Assembly (NCBI RefSeq): GCF_014897585.1
Contig: NZ_JABUXW010000006.1
Span: 62,001-126,000 of the forward strand
Reading direction: 5' to 3'
Length of the DNA: 64,000 nucleotides
Origin: Brachybacterium tyrofermentans
GTDB lineage: Bacteria > Actinomycetota > Actinomycetes > Actinomycetales > Dermabacteraceae
The stretch's first letter is position 1; each line of letters starts with the position of its first letter. Shown here in pieces: positions 19,383 through 35,146 of this stretch. Position numbers and translations under genes: made by a program. The notes under the pieces are model-generated. The model ran no database searches and was not told the origin of the DNA. It saw only the letters and a program-made list of their open reading frames with translations.

Positions 19383-20627
19383 TCACTCGGAGAGCAGGGC
19401 CGCCACACGGTCGATGCCCTCGGCGAGCTCGTCATCGTTGAGGGCGTAGGAGAACCGCAGGTGCCCGGGAGCGCCGAATGCTTCGCCCGGGACCGCTGCG
19501 ACCTCGGCCTCCTGCAGGATCACGGCGGCCAGCTCGACCGAGGTGGAGACCGTCGTGCCGCGGATCTCCCGTCCCAGCGCGCCGGAGACGTCCGGGAAGG
19601 CGTAGAACGCGCCGGTGGGCGTGGGGACGGTGAAGCCCGGAACGGCGGAGAGCTTCTCGACCATGGTGCGTCGGCGGCGGTCGAAGGCCTCGCGCATGGC
19701 GTCGACCGGCTCCATCGGCCCGGTCACCGCGGCGATCGCGGCGCGCTGGGCGATGTTGTTCACGTGCGAGGTGAGGTGGGACTGGAGGTTGCTCGCCGCA
19801 GCGATGACGTCCTTGGGGCCCACCATCCAGCCCACGCGCCAGCCGGTCATCGCGAAGGACTTCGCCACGCCGCCCAGCAGCACCGTGGTCTCCGCGAGCT
19901 CGGGGACCTCGGCGAGGATCGACGTGAACGGCACCCCGTCGTAGGTGAGGTGCTGGTAGATCTCGTCGGTGACCACCCAGATCCCGTGCTCATGGGCCCA
20001 GCGGCCCACCTCGCGCAGCTGCTCCGCCGTGAGCACCACGCCCGTCGGGTTCGAGGGGGAGCAGATCAGGATCGCGCGGGTGCGCTCGGTGCGTGCCGCC
20101 TCGAGCTGCTCGATCGTGGGCACGTAGCCCTGGTCGACTCCGGCCAGGACCGGCACCTCGGTGGCCCCCGCCAGGCGGATCGCCTCGGGGTAGGTGGTCC
20201 AGTACGGGGCCGGCAGCAGGACCTCGTCGCCCGGGTCCAGCAGCGTTGCGAAGGTCTGGTACACGGCCTGCTTGCCGCCGTTGGTGACCAGCACCTGCGT
20301 CGGCTCGATCGCGAGCCCGGTCGACCTCGAGACCGTCTCGGCGAGGGCCAGACGCAGCTCCGGAAGGCCACCGGTGGGGGAGTAGCGATGGTTCGCCGGG
20401 ACGGACGCGGCCTCGATCGCGGCGTCGACGATGTGCTGCGGCGTCGGGAAGTCGGGCTCGCCGGCACCGAAGCCGATCACGGGACGGCCGGCCGCCTTCA
20501 GAGCTTTCGCGGTGGCGTCGACCGCGAGGGTCGCAGAGGGAGCGATCGAGCCGATCCGCGTCGAGATGCGGGCGCGCTCGGCGGTCTGGGCGGTGCTGGT
20601 GGCGGGGGATGCGTCGTCGGTGGTCAC
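19383..20627 (-). CDS. Class I PLP-dependent aminotransferase (aspartate aminotransferase-like)
   Basis: Fold-type I aminotransferase of 414 residues. [12 protein letters not shown] is at 52-63, SPSNPTG at 190-196, the PLP-phenol aspartate D221 is in TDEIYQ, the Schiff-base lysine K256 in [12 protein letters not shown], and the substrate arginine is in HLRFSYAL near the C-terminus. The sequence resembles subgroup I-gamma aspartate or aspartate/prephenate aminotransferases. The start is a leaderless GTG with a CACGAT box six bases upstream. Upstream in-frame codons to 21062 run through repeat DNA and are not coding. A place next to tRNA-Trp/secE is common in actinobacteria. Confidence 0.88.
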   Translation of the reverse strand: MTTDDASPATSTAQTAERARISTRIGSIAPSATLAVDATAKALKAAGRPVIGFGAGEPDFPTPQHIVDAAIEAASVPANHRYSPTGGLPELRLALAETVSRSTGLAIEPTQVLVTNGGKQAVYQTFATLLDPGDEVLLPAPYWTTYPEAIRLAGATEVPVLAGVDQGYVPTIEQLEAARTERTRAILICSPSNPTGVVLTAEQLREVGRWAHEHGIWVVTDEIYQHLTYDGVPFTSILAEVPELAETTVLLGGVAKSFAMTGWRVGWMVGPKDVIAAASNLQSHLTSHVNNIAQRAAIAAVTGPMEPVDAMREAFDRRRRTMVEKLSAVPGFTVPTPTGAFYAFPDVSGALGREIRGTTVSTSVELAAVILQEAEVAAVPGEAFGAPGHLRFSYALNDDELAEGIDRVAALLSE

Positions 20628-20639
20628 CCGCCTATCGTG
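20628..20639 (-). promoter_or_regulatory. Leaderless promoter -10 box of the aminotransferase gene
   Basis: On the minus strand CACGAT (complement of 20634-20639) lies six bases before the GTG at 20627. Confidence 0.45.
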
Positions 20640-20763
20640 GCAGAGGTCTCGTCTCTCTGCCAGATCGACCCGCCAGCGGACACCTGCTCCGGGCGATCGG
20701 CCCGCGTGCGCAGCCTGACGGGCTGTGAGCGGCTCGGAACGCCCTAAGGGAGGCCCAGGACCG

Positions 20764-20870
20764 CCGAGAACTGCCCAGAACAGCCCAGAACAGCCCAGAA
20801 CGGCCCAGGACAGCCCAGGGCAGCTCAGAACGGCGAGAACAGCCCAGGAAAGGCCAGAAACGCCGGAAAA
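20764..20870. repeat. Tandem decamer repeat upstream of tRNA-Trp
   Basis: About eight to ten copies of CAGAACAGCC-type decamers, degenerating at both ends. They fill much of the 475-base gap between the aminotransferase and tRNA-Trp, which holds no convincing gene. Confidence 0.8.
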
Positions 20871-21025
20871 GGCATCATGTGAGGTCCCAGGGGATCGCGA
20901 TGCGGACGTCGGACGGTCTCGGAGGGGGTACTCTCGACTCCGGTCGGCATCGGGCAGGTCCCAGGGCCGTGCAGGAGTCGATGTGATCTGCCGCCAGCGG
21001 ATTCGCACCAGGTCCTCACGGCTTG

Positions 21026-21031
21026 TATGCT
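21026..21031 (+). promoter_or_regulatory. Probable tRNA-Trp/secE promoter -10 box
   Basis: TATGCT with TG just upstream (21024-21025), 71 bases before the tRNA. A weak -35 (TTCGCA, 21002-21007) sits 18 bases before it. Confidence 0.45.
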
Positions 21032-21102
21032 GGTCGCTGGTCAGAAGAGCGGATGTCGGCAACGGCTCCGCAGATCAACCTCTCGAGGGTTTTCCCTCGT
21101 GA

Positions 21103-21175
21103 AGGGCAGTGGCGCAATTGGTAGCGCAGCGGTCTCCAAAACCGCAGGTTGCAGGTTCGAGCCCTGTCTGCCCTG
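21103..21175 (+). tRNA. trpT: tRNA-Trp (CCA)
   Basis: A full cloverleaf. The acceptor stem is AGGGCAG/CTGCCCT, the D stem GCGC/GCGC with an AATTGGTA loop, and the anticodon stem GCGGT/ACCGC with loop CTCCAAA (anticodon CCA at 21136-21138). The T stem is GCAGG/CCTGT with loop TTCGAGC, and the discriminator is G at 21175. The 3' CCA is not encoded. Confidence 0.97.
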
Positions 21176-21180
21176 CCGGT

Positions 21181-21202
21181 CCGATCGGGTTCACCCGATC
21201 GG
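21181..21202 (+). other. Perfect hairpin between tRNA-Trp and secE
   Basis: CCGATCGGGT (21181-21190) and ACCCGATCGG (21193-21202) form a perfect inverted repeat, six bases after the tRNA. There is no T-run, so it is more likely a processing or partial termination structure than a full terminator. Confidence 0.6.
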
Positions 21203-21238
21203 ATGCGGTTGACCTCGACGAGATCGGACAGCTCAGAC

Positions 21239-21511
21239 GTGAATTCCAGCCAGAACGCCCCGTCGACGCCCACCAGTGGCGAAGCGCCGGGCACCGGGTC
21301 CCGGAACCCGTTCGTGGCCATCGGTCTGTTCGTCCGCCAGGTCATCGCAGAGCTCAAGAAGGTCGTCGTCCCGACCCGCAAGGAGCTGGTCTCGTACTCG
21401 GCCATCGTCCTCGCGTTCGTCATCGTGATGATCCTGTTGATCTTCGGCCTCGACGCCGCATTCAGCTGGCTGTCCCGGATCGCTTTCACGGATCCCGGCG
21501 CGGGACTCTGA
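21239..21511 (+). CDS. secE: Preprotein translocase subunit SecE
   Basis: Small essential subunit of the SecYEG channel, 90 residues from the GTG at 21239. Layout: a polar N-terminus (1-24), the amphipathic helix with the conserved [20 protein letters not shown] stretch (31-50) and one membrane helix (about 54-76). An in-frame ATG at 21203 would overlap the hairpin after the tRNA and has no ribosome site; the GTG also lacks a strong one, so the start is moderately certain. nusG follows after 73 bases. Confidence 0.9.
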   Translation: MNSSQNAPSTPTSGEAPGTGSRNPFVAIGLFVRQVIAELKKVVVPTRKELVSYSAIVLAFVIVMILLIFGLDAAFSWLSRIAFTDPGAGL

Positions 21512-21584
21512 GTCCGGCCGTGCCGTCGTACGCCGCACCGTGCCCGATCAGTCCCACAGCCGCCAGGAAGGCAGGTTCCCGCTG

Positions 21585-22559
21585 ATGAGCGATCAGACCT
21601 CATCCCCCGAAGAGCCCTACCAGGACGTCGACGACTCCCTGTCGTTCTCGTCGTCGCCCCAGGCCGAGACGGCGGCACCCGAGGGTGCCGCGTCCGACCT
21701 CGAGTCGCAGAGCGCCGAGGGCAGCTCCCTCGAGGGCGCCGATGACGTCGAGCAGGCAGATTCCGAGCAGACGGACGATGCCGAGCTGACGGACTCCGCC
21801 GAGCAGGGCGACGATGCCGAGCAGGCCGACGACGTGGAGCCCTCCACCACGGAGGCAGGCGATTCTGCCGCCGTCGAGGCCGACGACTCCGAGGGCGTCG
21901 AGCCCGCAGACTCCGACGAGTCCGGCGATTCTGAGGAGTCCGACGACTCCGAGGAGGACCCGCTCCTCCAGCTCAAGATGCACCTGCGCTCCGCGCTCGG
22001 CGAGTGGTACGTCATCCATTCCTACTCCGGTCACGAGAACCGCGTGAAGACGCAGCTCGCGACGCGTACCGAGACTCAGGACATGGAGGACTACATCTTC
22101 GAGGTCCAGGTCCCGATGGAGGACGCGACCGAGGTCAAGAACGGCCAGAAGAAGATCGTCCGCCGAGTGCGCATCCCCGGCTACGTGCTGGTGCGCATGG
22201 ACCTGACCACGGAGTCCTGGCGAGTCGTGCGCGACACCCCGGGTGTGACCGGATTCGTCGGCAACGCCACAGAGCCCACCCCGCTGAACTTCGACGAGAT
22301 CTACTCGATGCTCGAGCCGTCCGTCGGCCTGCCCGAGAAGAAGCGCTCCACCGGGGGCACCCCGGCGAAGTCGACCGCACAGAAGATGCCCGACTTCCAG
22401 GTCGGTGAATCCGTCACGGTCATGGACGGGCCCTTCGAGACCATGCCGGCCTCGATCTCCGAGATCCACACGGAGTCGCAGAAGCTGCAGGTCCTCGTGT
22501 CGATCTTCGGCCGCGAGACTCCCGTCGAGCTCGCCTTCGATCAGGTCGCCAAGATCTGA
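21585..22559 (+). CDS. nusG: Transcription termination/antitermination protein NusG with acidic N-terminal extension
   Basis: Binds RNA polymerase and links it to Rho or the ribosome. It is 324 residues, against about 180 for the basic form. Residues 1-128 are an acidic, disordered extension with repeats such as [10 protein letters not shown] and ESDDSEED. The NGN domain begins at [15 protein letters not shown] (about 140), and the C-terminal KOW domain occupies 271-324 ([17 protein letters not shown]). The ATG at 21585 has an AGGAAGGCAGG stretch upstream; an in-frame GTG at 21540 does not. Extended acidic NusG forms are known in high-GC Gram-positive bacteria. Confidence 0.95.
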   Translation: MSDQTSSPEEPYQDVDDSLSFSSSPQAETAAPEGAASDLESQSAEGSSLEGADDVEQADSEQTDDAELTDSAEQGDDAEQADDVEPSTTEAGDSAAVEADDSEGVEPADSDESGDSEESDDSEEDPLLQLKMHLRSALGEWYVIHSYSGHENRVKTQLATRTETQDMEDYIFEVQVPMEDATEVKNGQKKIVRRVRIPGYVLVRMDLTTESWRVVRDTPGVTGFVGNATEPTPLNFDEIYSMLEPSVGLPEKKRSTGGTPAKSTAQKMPDFQVGESVTVMDGPFETMPASISEIHTESQKLQVLVSIFGRETPVELAFDQVAKI

Positions 22560-22582
22560 TCCCCCAGAACTGATCGGCGCCG

Positions 22583-22747
22583 CGGCCTTCGGGCCGGGGG
22601 AATACGACCAGGATCACCCTTGATCCCGGTCGACGCCGACGCGACGTGCAGGTAGCGTCGCATCGGACCTGTTTCCGCCTTCGGGCGACTGAGGTCCTGC
22701 AGTGGGAGGAACGCATGATGAGTTCTGCCCGAACCACGACAGAATGA
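22583..22747 (+). promoter_or_regulatory. Putative rplK leader with alternative hairpins and a short ORF
   Basis: After nusG a CGGCC-TTCG-GGCCG tetraloop hairpin (22583-22596) is followed by two overlapping stems that cannot form together: GCGACG/CGTCGC (22641-22646 with 22656-22661) and CAGGT/ACCTG (22649-22653 with 22667-22671). The 10-codon ORF at 22715-22747 comes just before the rplK ribosome site. This fits an autoregulated leader, but I do not recognise a described family. Confidence 0.4.
22715..22747 (+). CDS. Possible 10-residue leader peptide upstream of rplK
   Basis: ATG ATG ... TGA encodes MMSSARTTTE. GGGAGG sits four bases before the first ATG, a better ribosome site than that of many genes here. 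The stop overlaps the GAGGAAGAG ribosome site of rplK. There are no obvious attenuation codons. It may be translated to couple initiation at rplK, or may be chance. Confidence 0.35.
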   Translation: MMSSARTTTE

Positions 22748-22756
22748 GGAAGAGCA

Positions 22757-23188
22757 ATGGCTCCCAAGAAGAAGATCGCGAGCGTCATCAAGCTCCAGAT
22801 CCAGGCCGGCCAGGCCACACCTGCGCCGCCCGTGGGTCCCGCGCTCGGCGCTGCCGGCGTGAACATGATGGAGTTCGTGAAGGCCTACAACGATCGCACC
22901 GCCGATCAGCGTGGCAACATCGTCCCGGTCGAGATCACGGTCTACGAGGATCGCTCGTTCACCTTCATCACGAAGACCCCGCCGGCCGCTGAGCTCATCA
23001 AGAAGGCCGCTGGCCTTCAGAAGGGCTCCGCGACGCCGCACACCGACAAGGTCGGAAAGATCACCCAGGCTCAGGTCCGCGAGATCGCGGAGACGAAGAT
23101 GCCTGATCTGAACGCGAACGACATGGAGGCCGCGTCGAAGATCGTCGCCGGTACCGCTCGTTCCATGGGCATCACGGTGGAGGGCTGA
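22757..23188 (+). CDS. rplK: 50S ribosomal protein L11
   Basis: 143 residues, the normal length. The N-terminal region has [20 protein letters not shown] with the conserved proline pair; the C-terminal rRNA-binding domain includes [14 protein letters not shown] and ends near GTARSMGI. L11 shapes the GTPase-associated centre and is the target site region of thiopeptides and of stringent-response sensing by RelA. A GAGGAAGAG ribosome site precedes the ATG. rplA begins four bases after the stop. Confidence 0.98.
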   Translation: MAPKKKIASVIKLQIQAGQATPAPPVGPALGAAGVNMMEFVKAYNDRTADQRGNIVPVEITVYEDRSFTFITKTPPAAELIKKAAGLQKGSATPHTDKVGKITQAQVREIAETKMPDLNANDMEAASKIVAGTARSMGITVEG

Positions 23189-23192
23189 CGAT

Positions 23193-23912
23193 ATGGGTTT
23201 CCGTAGCAAGGGTTACAAGGACAACGCTGCCAAGATCGAAGAGGGCCGCGCGTACGCGCCGCTGGACGCTCTCCGACTGGCGCAGAAGACCTCTCCCGCG
23301 AAGTTCGACGCGTCCGTCGAGGTCGCGATGAGCCTGGGCGTCGATCCCCGCAAGGCGGATCAGATGGTGCGCGGCACCGTCAACCTGCCCAACGGCACCG
23401 GCAAGACGGCCCGCGTGATCGTCTTCGCGACGGGTGCGCAGGCCGAGGCCGCTCTCGAGGCAGGCGCCGACGAGGTCGGCGACGACGAGCTCATCGAGAA
23501 GGTCGCCGGCGGGTGGACCGACTTCGACGCGGCCGTGGCCACGCCGAACCTGATGGGCAAGGTCGGCAAGCTGGGCCGCGTGCTCGGCCCCCGCGGCCTC
23601 ATGCCGAACCCGAAGACCGGCACGGTCACGATGGACACGGCCAAGGCCGTCTCCGACATCAAGGGCGGCAAGATCGAGTTCCGCACCGACCGTGCAGCCA
23701 ATCTGCACTACATCGTCGGCAAGGTGTCGTTCTCCGACCAGCAGCTGGCCGAGAACTACGTCGCCGCGCTCGACGAGATCCTCCGTCTGAAGCCGTCCTC
23801 CTCGAAGGGCCGCTACATCGAGAAGATCACCGTGTCCACCACCATGGGCCCGGGCATCGCGATCGACGTGAACCGCACGCGCAACCTCCTCGAGGAGACC
23901 GACGAGGCCTGA
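23193..23912 (+). CDS. rplA: 50S ribosomal protein L1
   Basis: 239 residues, with the two-domain L1 layout. The L1 signature [14 protein letters not shown] is near residue 131, and the second-domain helix pattern [20 protein letters not shown] is present. It builds the mobile L1 stalk at the tRNA exit and is a known translational repressor of its own operon in other bacteria. A strong hairpin 30 bases downstream ends the rplK-rplA unit. Confidence 0.98.
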   Translation: MGFRSKGYKDNAAKIEEGRAYAPLDALRLAQKTSPAKFDASVEVAMSLGVDPRKADQMVRGTVNLPNGTGKTARVIVFATGAQAEAALEAGADEVGDDELIEKVAGGWTDFDAAVATPNLMGKVGKLGRVLGPRGLMPNPKTGTVTMDTAKAVSDIKGGKIEFRTDRAANLHYIVGKVSFSDQQLAENYVAALDEILRLKPSSSKGRYIEKITVSTTMGPGIAIDVNRTRNLLEETDEA

Positions 23913-23942
23913 TCCTCAGCGGTCGCCTCCGGCGGTGCATCT

Positions 23943-23978
23943 CGACGCCCCGTCCACCTCACGGTGGGCGGGGTGTCG
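23943..23978 (+). terminator. Terminator after rplA
   Basis: A 15-bp stem, CGACGCCCCGTCCAC (23943-23957) with GTGGGCGGGGTGTCG (23964-23978), two G-U pairs and a 6-base loop. The following CGTCGTGTTCG has only a weak T content. Confidence 0.75.
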
Positions 23979-24049
23979 TCGTGTTCGAGCTGAGCGGTGC
24001 CGCGTCGACAGTCGCGGGCCGCGCACCAGCTACGGGCCGCGTCGACCGC

Positions 24050-24062
24050 TACGGTGGCCCGG
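24050..24062 (+). promoter_or_regulatory. Leaderless promoter -10 box of the kinase-fold gene
   Basis: TACGGT at 24050-24055, then six bases, then the GTG at 24062. Confidence 0.6.
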
Positions 24063-24922
24063 TGATCGATCTGCTCTCACTGACACGCACCCACCTGACC
24101 GCGGAGCACCTCGTGCTCTCAGCGGGGGAGGTCCTGGCGCGGTACGACCACCTCACCCAGGACTCCGGCAACATCTCCTGGCTGGTCAGGACTGGAGAGG
24201 GCGACCTCTTCGTGAAGACCGCGGGGACCCACGCGCCGCCACCGGCCGGCGCTACGGTTCAGTATCTCGACCACGCCGGTCGCGTCAGGCTGCTGCGCTC
24301 CGCCGTGGAGCTCGCACGCAGCGTCGAGCATCCGGTCCTCGCCCGCCTGCGCTCGGTGATCGAGACGGCGGACGGCCCTGCCCTTGTCTACGATCGGGCG
24401 CCGGGTGAGCTGGTCGGCGTCCCGTCCGCGCAGCGCGAGGATCCGACGTCGCCGTACCGACGCTTCGCCACCGCGTCCGCCGAGCTGCGGCTGGAGGTCC
24501 TGGACCAGCTGCTCGACGCTCACGTCGCGCTGGAATCGGCCGGGTGGGTGGCCTGCGACCTCTACGACGGCTGCCTCATGGTGGACCTGGCGGCGGGGCG
24601 CCTCACCCTGATCGATCTCGACACCTATCGGCGCGGCGCCTCCGTCAACGACATGGGCCGCATGTTCGGGTCGAGCCGTTTCATGGCTCCCGAGGAGTTC
24701 GAGCTGGGCGCTCCGTTGGACGCACGCACCACCGTGTTCACCCTCGGGCGGCTGGTGCGCCATGTCGGGACCGGACTGACCGAGGATCTCGCGCAGTTCT
24801 GCGGGGGAGCGGAGGCGGCCGAGGTGGTCGACCGCGCGACGCGGCCGGTATGCAGGGAGCGCTTCGGCACGGTCCGCGAGTTGGCTGCGGCCTGGTGTGC
24901 TGCCCGTCGCTCCGCCCGCTGA
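24062..24922 (+). CDS. Stand-alone protein-kinase-fold protein
   Basis: A 286-residue soluble protein with kinase-like landmarks: a GNISW turn (36-40) followed by the lysine K52 in LFVKTAG, a catalytic-loop-like CDLYDGCLMVD (D166), DLD in place of DFG (185-187), and the APE motif in FMAPEEF (208-213). The asparagine usually five residues after the catalytic Asp is Cys171. The stretches SGNISWLV and NDMGRMFGSSRFMAPEEFELG recall a stand-alone kinase family of actinobacteria with unknown targets. No membrane helix or PASTA domain is seen. It has its own leaderless promoter between two ribosomal operons, so its link with translation is positional only. Confidence 0.75.
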   Translation: MIDLLSLTRTHLTAEHLVLSAGEVLARYDHLTQDSGNISWLVRTGEGDLFVKTAGTHAPPPAGATVQYLDHAGRVRLLRSAVELARSVEHPVLARLRSVIETADGPALVYDRAPGELVGVPSAQREDPTSPYRRFATASAELRLEVLDQLLDAHVALESAGWVACDLYDGCLMVDLAAGRLTLIDLDTYRRGASVNDMGRMFGSSRFMAPEEFELGAPLDARTTVFTLGRLVRHVGTGLTEDLAQFCGGAEAAEVVDRATRPVCRERFGTVRELAAAWCAARRSAR

Positions 24923-25023
24923 GAGGAGGGCGACGGAGCGATGAGGCTGAGTGCTCGCGCCCGGGTGCCCAGATGTGACACAGACCGCCGGCTCTCCCAT
25001 GGCGTCGGACCGCTTCTGTGGTC

Positions 25024-25112
25024 TACTCTGGACATACCGAAGACCGCCGGTTGTCGCGCTCGACCCCGAGAGCGACCGAAGAGATCCCGTCAGGGATGGC
25101 CTGCGCAGGTGA
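25024..25112 (+). promoter_or_regulatory. Promoter -10 box and L10 leader RNA of rplJ-rplL
   Basis: TACTCT at 25024-25029 is the likely -10 box. From 25036 the RNA carries ACCGAAGACCGCCGG, then a GTCGC/GCGAC-flanked region, and ends with GCCTGCGCAGGTG (25099-25111). These conserved elements match the L10 ribosomal-protein leader of actinobacteria, where L10(L12)4 represses its own mRNA. Confidence 0.82.
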
Positions 25113-25188
25113 AGAAGCGACTGTCGTACGGTCGCCCCAGTCCGGCCCCGGCCGGTGCCCTCCGGGGTATGGGGATCTCGTGCGATCG

Positions 25189-25220
25189 AGGCCTCGACAC
25201 TTGCGTGTCGAGGCCTTTCC
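25189..25220 (+). terminator. Attenuator-type hairpin upstream of rplJ
   Basis: A perfect 12-bp stem AGGCCTCGACAC/GTGTCGAGGCCT (25189-25200 with 25205-25216), a TTGC loop, then TTTCC counted from 25216. It sits between the L10 leader and rplJ and must be read through for expression, so it may attenuate transcription. Confidence 0.7.
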
Positions 25221-25271
25221 TGTGTCCAGGACTTCTTCACCCGGTGGCGAGAGACCTCTGGAAGGAGGGCC

Positions 25272-25787
25272 ATGGCTAACCCCGAAAAGGTTGATGCCGT
25301 CTCGGAGATCGCGGACCTGTTCCGCGAGTCCGACGCCGCTGTCATCACCGAGTATCGCGGGCTCAGCGTGGGGGATCTCAAGGAGCTTCGCCGCTCGTTG
25401 GGTTCCGAGACCACTTACGCCGTGGTGAAGAACACGCTCACCGAGATCGCCGCCCGCGAGGCCGGCATCACGGCCTTCGATGGCACGCTCAGCGGTCCGA
25501 CCGCTATCGCGTTCATCAAGGGTGAGCCGGTGGGGCCCGCCAAGGCCCTGCGTGACTTCGCCAAGACCCACGAGCAGCTCGTGATCAAGTCCGGTTACTT
25601 CGAGGGCACTGTGCTCTCGAAGGAGGACGTCCAGAAGCTTGCGGACCTCGAGTCCCGCGAGGTCCTGCTGGCCAAGGCCGCCGGTGCCATGAAGGCATCG
25701 ATGTCCAAGGCCGCCGCCACGTTTGCGGCGCCGCTGTCGAAGGCAGCACGCACCGTGGACGCGCTGCGGGCCAAGCAAGAAGCCTGA
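25272..25787 (+). CDS. rplJ: 50S ribosomal protein L10
   Basis: 171 residues; GGAGGG five bases before the ATG. The N-terminal rRNA-binding region has ITEYRGLSVGDLKELRRSLG and VVKNTLTEIA; the C-terminal helix that carries L12 dimers ends with AAATFAAPLSKAARTVDALRAK. It forms the base of the ribosomal stalk. Upstream in-frame codons run into the attenuator and are not coding. rplL follows after 144 bases. Confidence 0.97.
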   Translation: MANPEKVDAVSEIADLFRESDAAVITEYRGLSVGDLKELRRSLGSETTYAVVKNTLTEIAAREAGITAFDGTLSGPTAIAFIKGEPVGPAKALRDFAKTHEQLVIKSGYFEGTVLSKEDVQKLADLESREVLLAKAAGAMKASMSKAAATFAAPLSKAARTVDALRAKQEA

Positions 25788-25931
25788 GGATCCGAGGCTC
25801 CGGCCTCACTCCTCACGGCCTCGGCGCTGTCCCCCGGAATCCCTCATGGGAGACCGGACTGCTAGACCAGGCGCGTGTGCGCCACCGATACCGCAGGGAC
25901 CCAGGTCCCGACCATAGGAAGGAACGCCACC

Positions 25932-26318
25932 ATGGCTAAGCTCAGCAACGACGAGCTCATCGAAGCTTTCAAGGAAATGTCCCTCATCGAGCTCTCCGAG
26001 TTCGTGAAGCAGTTCGAGGACGTCTTCGACGTCACCGCTGCTGCCCCCGTGGCCGTCGCCGCTGCCGGCGGCGCCGCCGGTGGCGAGGCTGTCGAAGAGG
26101 AGGAGAAGGACGAGTTCGACGTCGTTCTCGAGTCGGCCGGTTCTGCGAAGATCGCCGTCATCAAGGAGGTGCGCGGCCTCACCTCCCTCGGTCTGAAGGA
26201 GGCCAAGGCGCTCGTCGACGAGGCTCCCAAGGCTGTCCTCGAGGCTGTCAAGAAGGACGACGCCGAGGCTGCCAAGGCGAAGCTCGAGGAGGCCGGCGCG
26301 ACCGTCTCCGTCAAGTGA
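25932..26318 (+). CDS. rplL: 50S ribosomal protein L7/L12
   Basis: 128 residues. The N-terminal dimerisation domain is [21 protein letters not shown] (residues 4-24, quoted in part), then an Ala/Gly hinge (36-54), then the C-terminal domain with [33 protein letters not shown] and VEEAP-like DEAPKAV, which contacts EF-Tu and EF-G. AAGGAA lies before the ATG. A very strong hairpin after the stop ends the operon. Confidence 0.98.
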   Translation: MAKLSNDELIEAFKEMSLIELSEFVKQFEDVFDVTAAAPVAVAAAGGAAGGEAVEEEEKDEFDVVLESAGSAKIAVIKEVRGLTSLGLKEAKALVDEAPKAVLEAVKKDDAEAAKAKLEEAGATVSVK

Positions 26319-26372
26319 TTCGTGGCGCTCGCCCCGGTGAGCGCCCCGCTTGATGGCAGTCGCACTGCTCCT

Positions 26373-26406
26373 GAAGGGCCGTCCCGCATCTGCGGGACGG
26401 CCCTTC
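26373..26406 (+). terminator. Terminator after rplL
   Basis: GAAGGGCCGTCCCGCA and TGCGGGACGGCCCTTC form a perfect 16-bp inverted repeat with a 2-base centre (14-15 bp in practice), followed by TGCTGT. Confidence 0.9.
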
Positions 26407-26980
26407 TGCTGTCCCCGGGTGTCTCTGCTGCCCCGGGCGACGTTGCCGTCCCCGGGTGTCTCTGCTGTCCCGGGCGTTGAGAATCGGCACGTGTCCGCCG
26501 ACGGGGAGGCCCCGCCGTGACGAGCGGTACCGCCCAGAGCGACGCAGGGCGATGTGTCCTATGCCGCAGACCGTCATCCTCGACGCACCGGCCAGCCCAC
26601 AGCCGGAAGATCCGAGGCGACGCGCCTGGCGCTCCGCCGGCTCCGGGGGAGCGGCACGGCGGCATCGATGCCGCCGGCAGCACCTCTCGACCATCGCCCG
26701 GGACGACGTCGGGCGGCCCGCGGATCCGTCAGGAGACCGGCGAGGGCGACCCGTGAACAGCGCTGCGACGTGCCGCGACACCCCGGGGAGAGCCCCCAGT
26801 GCTTGACTCCGGAGGAAATTCCGTCCATCCTGTTCGGCGTACGGAGCTGTTCCTGCCGCATGTGTCCCGCTGAGCCGAGCTCGCGAGGGCCGGTCGAGCC
26901 AGACGGGCAGGAAGCACCGGCAGAACTTCTACGCCAGGCATATATCGGCCGACGTGGATGGACTCGTCGCATCGCGACTG
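26407..26980. other. Intergenic region rplL-rpoB, no gene seen
   Basis: A short direct repeat (GTCCCCGGGTGTCTCTGCT, twice, with two shorter CCCGGGCG partial copies) occupies 26409-26477. The rest has open frames on both strands but no ribosome site, recognisable protein pattern or further promoter that I trust. Confidence 0.5.
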
Positions 26981-27009
26981 TTGTGTCCATCCGCGTATTT
27001 GTGTATGCT
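26981..27009 (+). promoter_or_regulatory. rpoB promoter
   Basis: -35 TTGTGT (26981-26986), a 17-base spacer, then -10 TATGCT (27004-27009) with TG two bases upstream. The transcript would start near 27016, giving a leader of about 117 bases. Confidence 0.7.
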
Positions 27010-27132
27010 CGTTCCTTGCGCTGTGCGTCGCCCGTGGGTTCTGCTGTCCTGACAGTCTGTGCCTGCTCCATAACCCTTGACGGGTGTTCGCCGCGCCTGG
27101 GATTCCGTCATCGGCCTGTGGAAGGACCCCCC

Positions 27133-30621
<3,489 letters not shown>

Positions 30622-30628
30622 GGGACGC

Positions 30629-30679
30629 GGGCTCGGGCGGAGGGGAGCAGTCAGACCCTGCTCCCCTCGCCCTGAGCCC
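30629..30679 (+). other. Hairpin in the rpoB-rpoC gap
   Basis: A long imperfect stem of about 20 bp (30629-30650 with 30658-30679, core AGGGGAGCAG/CTGCTCCCCT), with no T-run, inside an operon. It probably affects mRNA processing or partial termination. Confidence 0.55.
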
Positions 30680-30735
30680 CGCCCTCGACCCCCGTTCCCT
30701 CAGACACCACTCTTCCGATCGAGAGAAGGACACCT

Positions 30736-34620
<3,885 letters not shown>

Positions 34621-34675
34621 GTCGCTGAGCGTCCCGTCGCCCGCGCTCTGAGCGTCGGCGCGGCATGCACGCCAT

Positions 34676-34709
34676 GAGGGGCGGTCCCACGTCGGTGGGG
34701 CCGCCCCTC
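34676..34709 (+). terminator. Terminator after rpoC
   Basis: A 15-bp stem GAGGGGCGGTCCCAC / GTGGGGCCGCCCCTC with one G-U pair and a GTCG loop, followed by GTCGTGCTGTG. Confidence 0.85.
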
Positions 34710-35146
34710 GTCGTGCTGTGCGGGGGAGGCCGGGCGAGAGCCGCGGGGAGGTCTGCCGTGCGGGCAGCTGGTCGCCGCGTCCTCGGGCTCTGTGTCGTGG
34801 CGTGCCATGGCCACCTCGGCCTCAGCCTCTGTGATCTGACTCCGTGATCCACGCCCGTGGTGGCCGCCACGATCGGGGCCTCGAGGGCCCGTCGGGGTGA
34901 CCTGACCGACCCGGATGTTCACGGGAGGGTAAAGACCTCGCGGGTATGCCCCCAAGGTCTTGTCGTAGCCCTTCACCTCCTGGAGATCCCGCGAAAGGAT
35001 GGCATCTGGCATTCCTGTGCGGTCTTCCCTGCTGCGCTCCGGTCCCGGACGCGCGCCCGCACCGGGACGCTGGGCCCCGTTTCCGGGGCACTCGTGCTCA
35101 GGGATGGATGGCCCTGCCGGTCGGCGGCAGAAGAATAGGTGGAACA
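34710..35146 (+). other. Non-coding region upstream of rpfB, probably a structured leader
   Basis: No gene seen. At 34933-34960 AGACCT/AGGTCT encloses GGG/CCC to form a nested hairpin, and GCGGG at 34941-34945 could instead pair with the CCCGC near 34987. The motifs of the c-di-AMP (ydaO) riboswitch that often precedes rpf genes in actinobacteria are not recognisable here. Confidence 0.4.

Noticed and set aside
26554-27132. Upstream in-frame extension of rpoB by 193 codons
   Set aside because: It covers the promoter and leader, has no RpoB similarity, and the TTG at 27133 has a good ribosome site and the expected N-terminus.
34710-35146. c-di-AMP (ydaO) riboswitch upstream of rpfB
   Set aside because: Expected from the gene, but the conserved core sequences of that aptamer could not be found.
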